From Anaerolineaceae bacterium (GTDB taxonomy: Bacteria; Chloroflexota; Anaerolineae; Anaerolineales; Anaerolineaceae): DNA of 14,795 bases. Positions 13,707-14,795 of the stretch are shown here, piece after piece. The first letter of the stretch is position 1. Each line of letters opens with the position of its first letter. Under the pieces are notes generated by a model. The model made no database searches. It had not been told where the DNA came from and saw nothing but the letters and a program-made list of their open reading frames with translations. Where the stretch lies: NCBI GenBank assembly GCA_017995665.1, contig JAGOIM010000019.1, positions 1 through 14,795 on the forward strand, written 5' to 3'. A program made the translations under genes and the position numbers.

Positions 13707-14405
13707 TTAATCAAAAACAAATGATAAATCGCTTCTAAGTGTCCGGATATCATTTTCATAATCAGTTATTGTCCCTGATAGTTGTTGAAAACTGCCTGTA
13801 GGTGATTGGGCGAATTCGGCATAAGATACCACTTTAGAATAGAGTTCTTTTAGGGCTGGATAATGTTTGTAATCATCGAATTCAGCGGTCATAGTTTTAA
13901 GAGCTACATTTGCTAAATCAATGTTTTCTTGAATTTCATCAAATTTCCCATTTACATTGTATGATTCGTTAATTAGATACAAAAGCCATTGCCAATTTGA
14001 GACATTTCTGCTATCGCTAGCCATCAAGCGAAGCAAACCCGATTCATCATCATCCAATTCTTTAGCCAATGACTGTAAGCCCGCATCCAATTCTTCTCGT
14101 GACAACGGCACCTCTTTTGCAAGATCTGAAATAACTGTTTCTGGGGATGAATCATCGGCATCATAAATCCCGAAGTACCATGCGTTATAAATAGAATCCA
14201 TAACTGAAATAGTTGAGTCAGCGGCATTGGACAATGCAGTATAAGCTTCCTTTGCAGTATCAAATGCTTTTTGATCTTTAATAGCCGCGGCTTGGGCTTC
14301 AGCAGTCGCAGCTTGAGCTGCTAATTCCGCCTCGCTCGATCCACAACCATACAATACGGTCGCAATATATACTAAACATAGTAATAACATTGATGTTTTT
14401 TTCAT
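13707..14405 (-). CDS. Predicted lipoprotein upstream of the Gabija-like operon, function unknown
   Basis: This 232-residue protein starts MKKTSM, followed by a hydrophobic stretch (7-17) and a lipobox, LYGC, with C21 as lipidation site. Next is an alanine-rich helical segment (AELAAQAATAEAQAAAIKDQKAF, about 26-48), probably coiled coil. The remainder is acidic and mostly helical, with an aromatic patch IYNAWYFGIYD (71-81). No catalytic motif is visible and I do not recognise the family. An AGGA is 11 bases before the ATG. Its stop is about 190 bases from the gajA start, in the same orientation, and a hairpin repeat lies between. It is A+T rich like the defence genes. It could be an island passenger, a membrane-linked defence accessory or an unrelated resident lipoprotein; nothing in the sequence decides. 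Confidence 0.8.
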   Translation of the reverse strand: MKKTSMLLLCLVYIATVLYGCGSSEAELAAQAATAEAQAAAIKDQKAFDTAKEAYTALSNAADSTISVMDSIYNAWYFGIYDADDSSPETVISDLAKEVPLSREELDAGLQSLAKELDDDESGLLRLMASDSRNVSNWQWLLYLINESYNVNGKFDEIQENIDLANVALKTMTAEFDDYKHYPALKELYSKVVSYAEFAQSPTGSFQQLSGTITDYENDIRTLRSDLSFVFD

Positions 14406-14480
14406 AACAATATTTATCCTCGCTCAATTTCATATGATTGGAAATTAAAAAGTAAATGAAAACAATCCAACACAACTTAA

Positions 14481-14486
14481 ATTATA
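14481..14486 (-). promoter_or_regulatory. -10 promoter element for the minus-strand lipoprotein gene
   Basis: On the minus strand a perfect TATAAT (14486-14481) lies 75 bases before the ATG at 14405. No good -35 hexamer is found 16-18 bases upstream, where the sequence is A-rich. The leader of roughly 70 bases shows no strong fold. Support is the consensus hexamer only. Confidence 0.4.
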
Positions 14487-14573
14487 CAGCAATTTTCGTT
14501 ATACTTTTTTACAATCTCGCTGGGTATTTTGAAGATAACACCTAAAATTGTTTATAGATTGTAATTTGATTTA

Positions 14574-14611
14574 TTAAAGCCCAAGACCGCACAAATGCGG
14601 TCTTGTTTTAG
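14574..14611 (+). repeat. 38-bp hairpin repeat, right copy (terminator-like on + strand)
   Basis: CAAGACCGCA (14582-14591) pairs with TGCGGTCTTG (14596-14605) around a 4-base loop, followed by TTTT. The stem and the flanking TTAAAGC and TTTTAG match the left copy, which is 981 bases away; only the loop and two or three other bases differ. The remaining 14612-14795 holds no gene that can be supported. Confidence 0.8.
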
Positions 14612-14795
14612 CTCTCACATAATCATTTTTATAATTTGTCACTCTGAAAAAACAGTCGCAATATATATGGAAAAAATACCCAGTAGGGCGGATGAAGATC
14701 GAAATTGTTTCACATTCTGAGCCCAGTTTTTTGTAAGCAAGTGACAGGTATTCACGTAGTTTATTCTTTAATCAATGAACGTCCGGCAATATATA

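Noticed and set aside
14612..14795. Minus-strand open frame of about 55 codons and a YIATV-coding stretch resembling the lipoprotein signal peptide
   Set aside because: The open frame has no proper start codon or ribosome site. The resemblance rests on about 13 A+T-rich bases (TATATATTGCGAC) and could be chance, so a duplicated lipoprotein remnant is not supported.

Overview
The window looks like part of a chromosome from a Chloroflexota bacterium, most likely class Anaerolineae. This is inferred from the gene order (DHH phosphoesterase, truB, ribF, then a double-length ThyX-like protein), the dnaX-ebfC-recR cluster preceded by a small membrane-anchored lamin-tail protein, lipoproteins with classical lipoboxes, and many hairpin-forming intergenic repeats. 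No rRNA, tRNA or CRISPR array was seen, so placement rests on gene content alone.

Left part (1-4733, all + strand): a compact housekeeping operon. It starts with the 3' part of a DHH/DHHA1 phosphoesterase (nrnA type, cut by the window edge), then truB (tRNA pseudouridine 55 synthase), a terminator hairpin, ribF (riboflavin kinase/FAD synthetase) and a 479-residue protein with two ThyX-like halves. ribF supplies FAD, the ThyX cofactor. A small YP-rich lipoprotein with its own promoter candidate and a strong terminator closes the block.

Middle gap (4734-5691): about 950 bases without an intact gene, packed with repeats. Two copies of an 83-bp hairpin element with 13-bp terminal inverted repeats bracket a 219-bp segment holding hairpins and the tail of a broken minus-strand gene. 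The whole composite is flanked by a 19-20 bp direct repeat. A perfect 14-bp-stem hairpin and a 21-bp palindrome follow.

Replication/recombination operon (5692-8819, +): lamin-tail protein, dnaX, ebfC/ybaB and recR, with gaps of 1 to 16 bases. dnaX has an in-phase A AAA AAG slippery heptamer followed almost at once by a -1 stop. After recR come two 64-bp repeats and then a second, nearly synonymous copy of the last 15 recR codons plus stop, a footprint of duplication. A class I methyltransferase gene (9055-9645, +) ends the plus-strand block.

Right part (9694-14405, all - strand): visibly more A+T rich and accessory. An OLD-family ATPase/Toprim nuclease followed 4 bases later by a UvrD-like helicase forms a Gabija-type anti-phage defence operon. 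Upstream of it lies an unrecognised 232-residue lipoprotein gene, bracketed by two nearly identical 38-bp hairpin repeats. The last 185 bases hold no gene that can be supported.

The best candidates for a second look are the Gabija-like island with its bracketed lipoprotein, the composite hairpin element, the duplicated recR tail, and the ThyX-like protein whose active-site motifs are divided between two halves.
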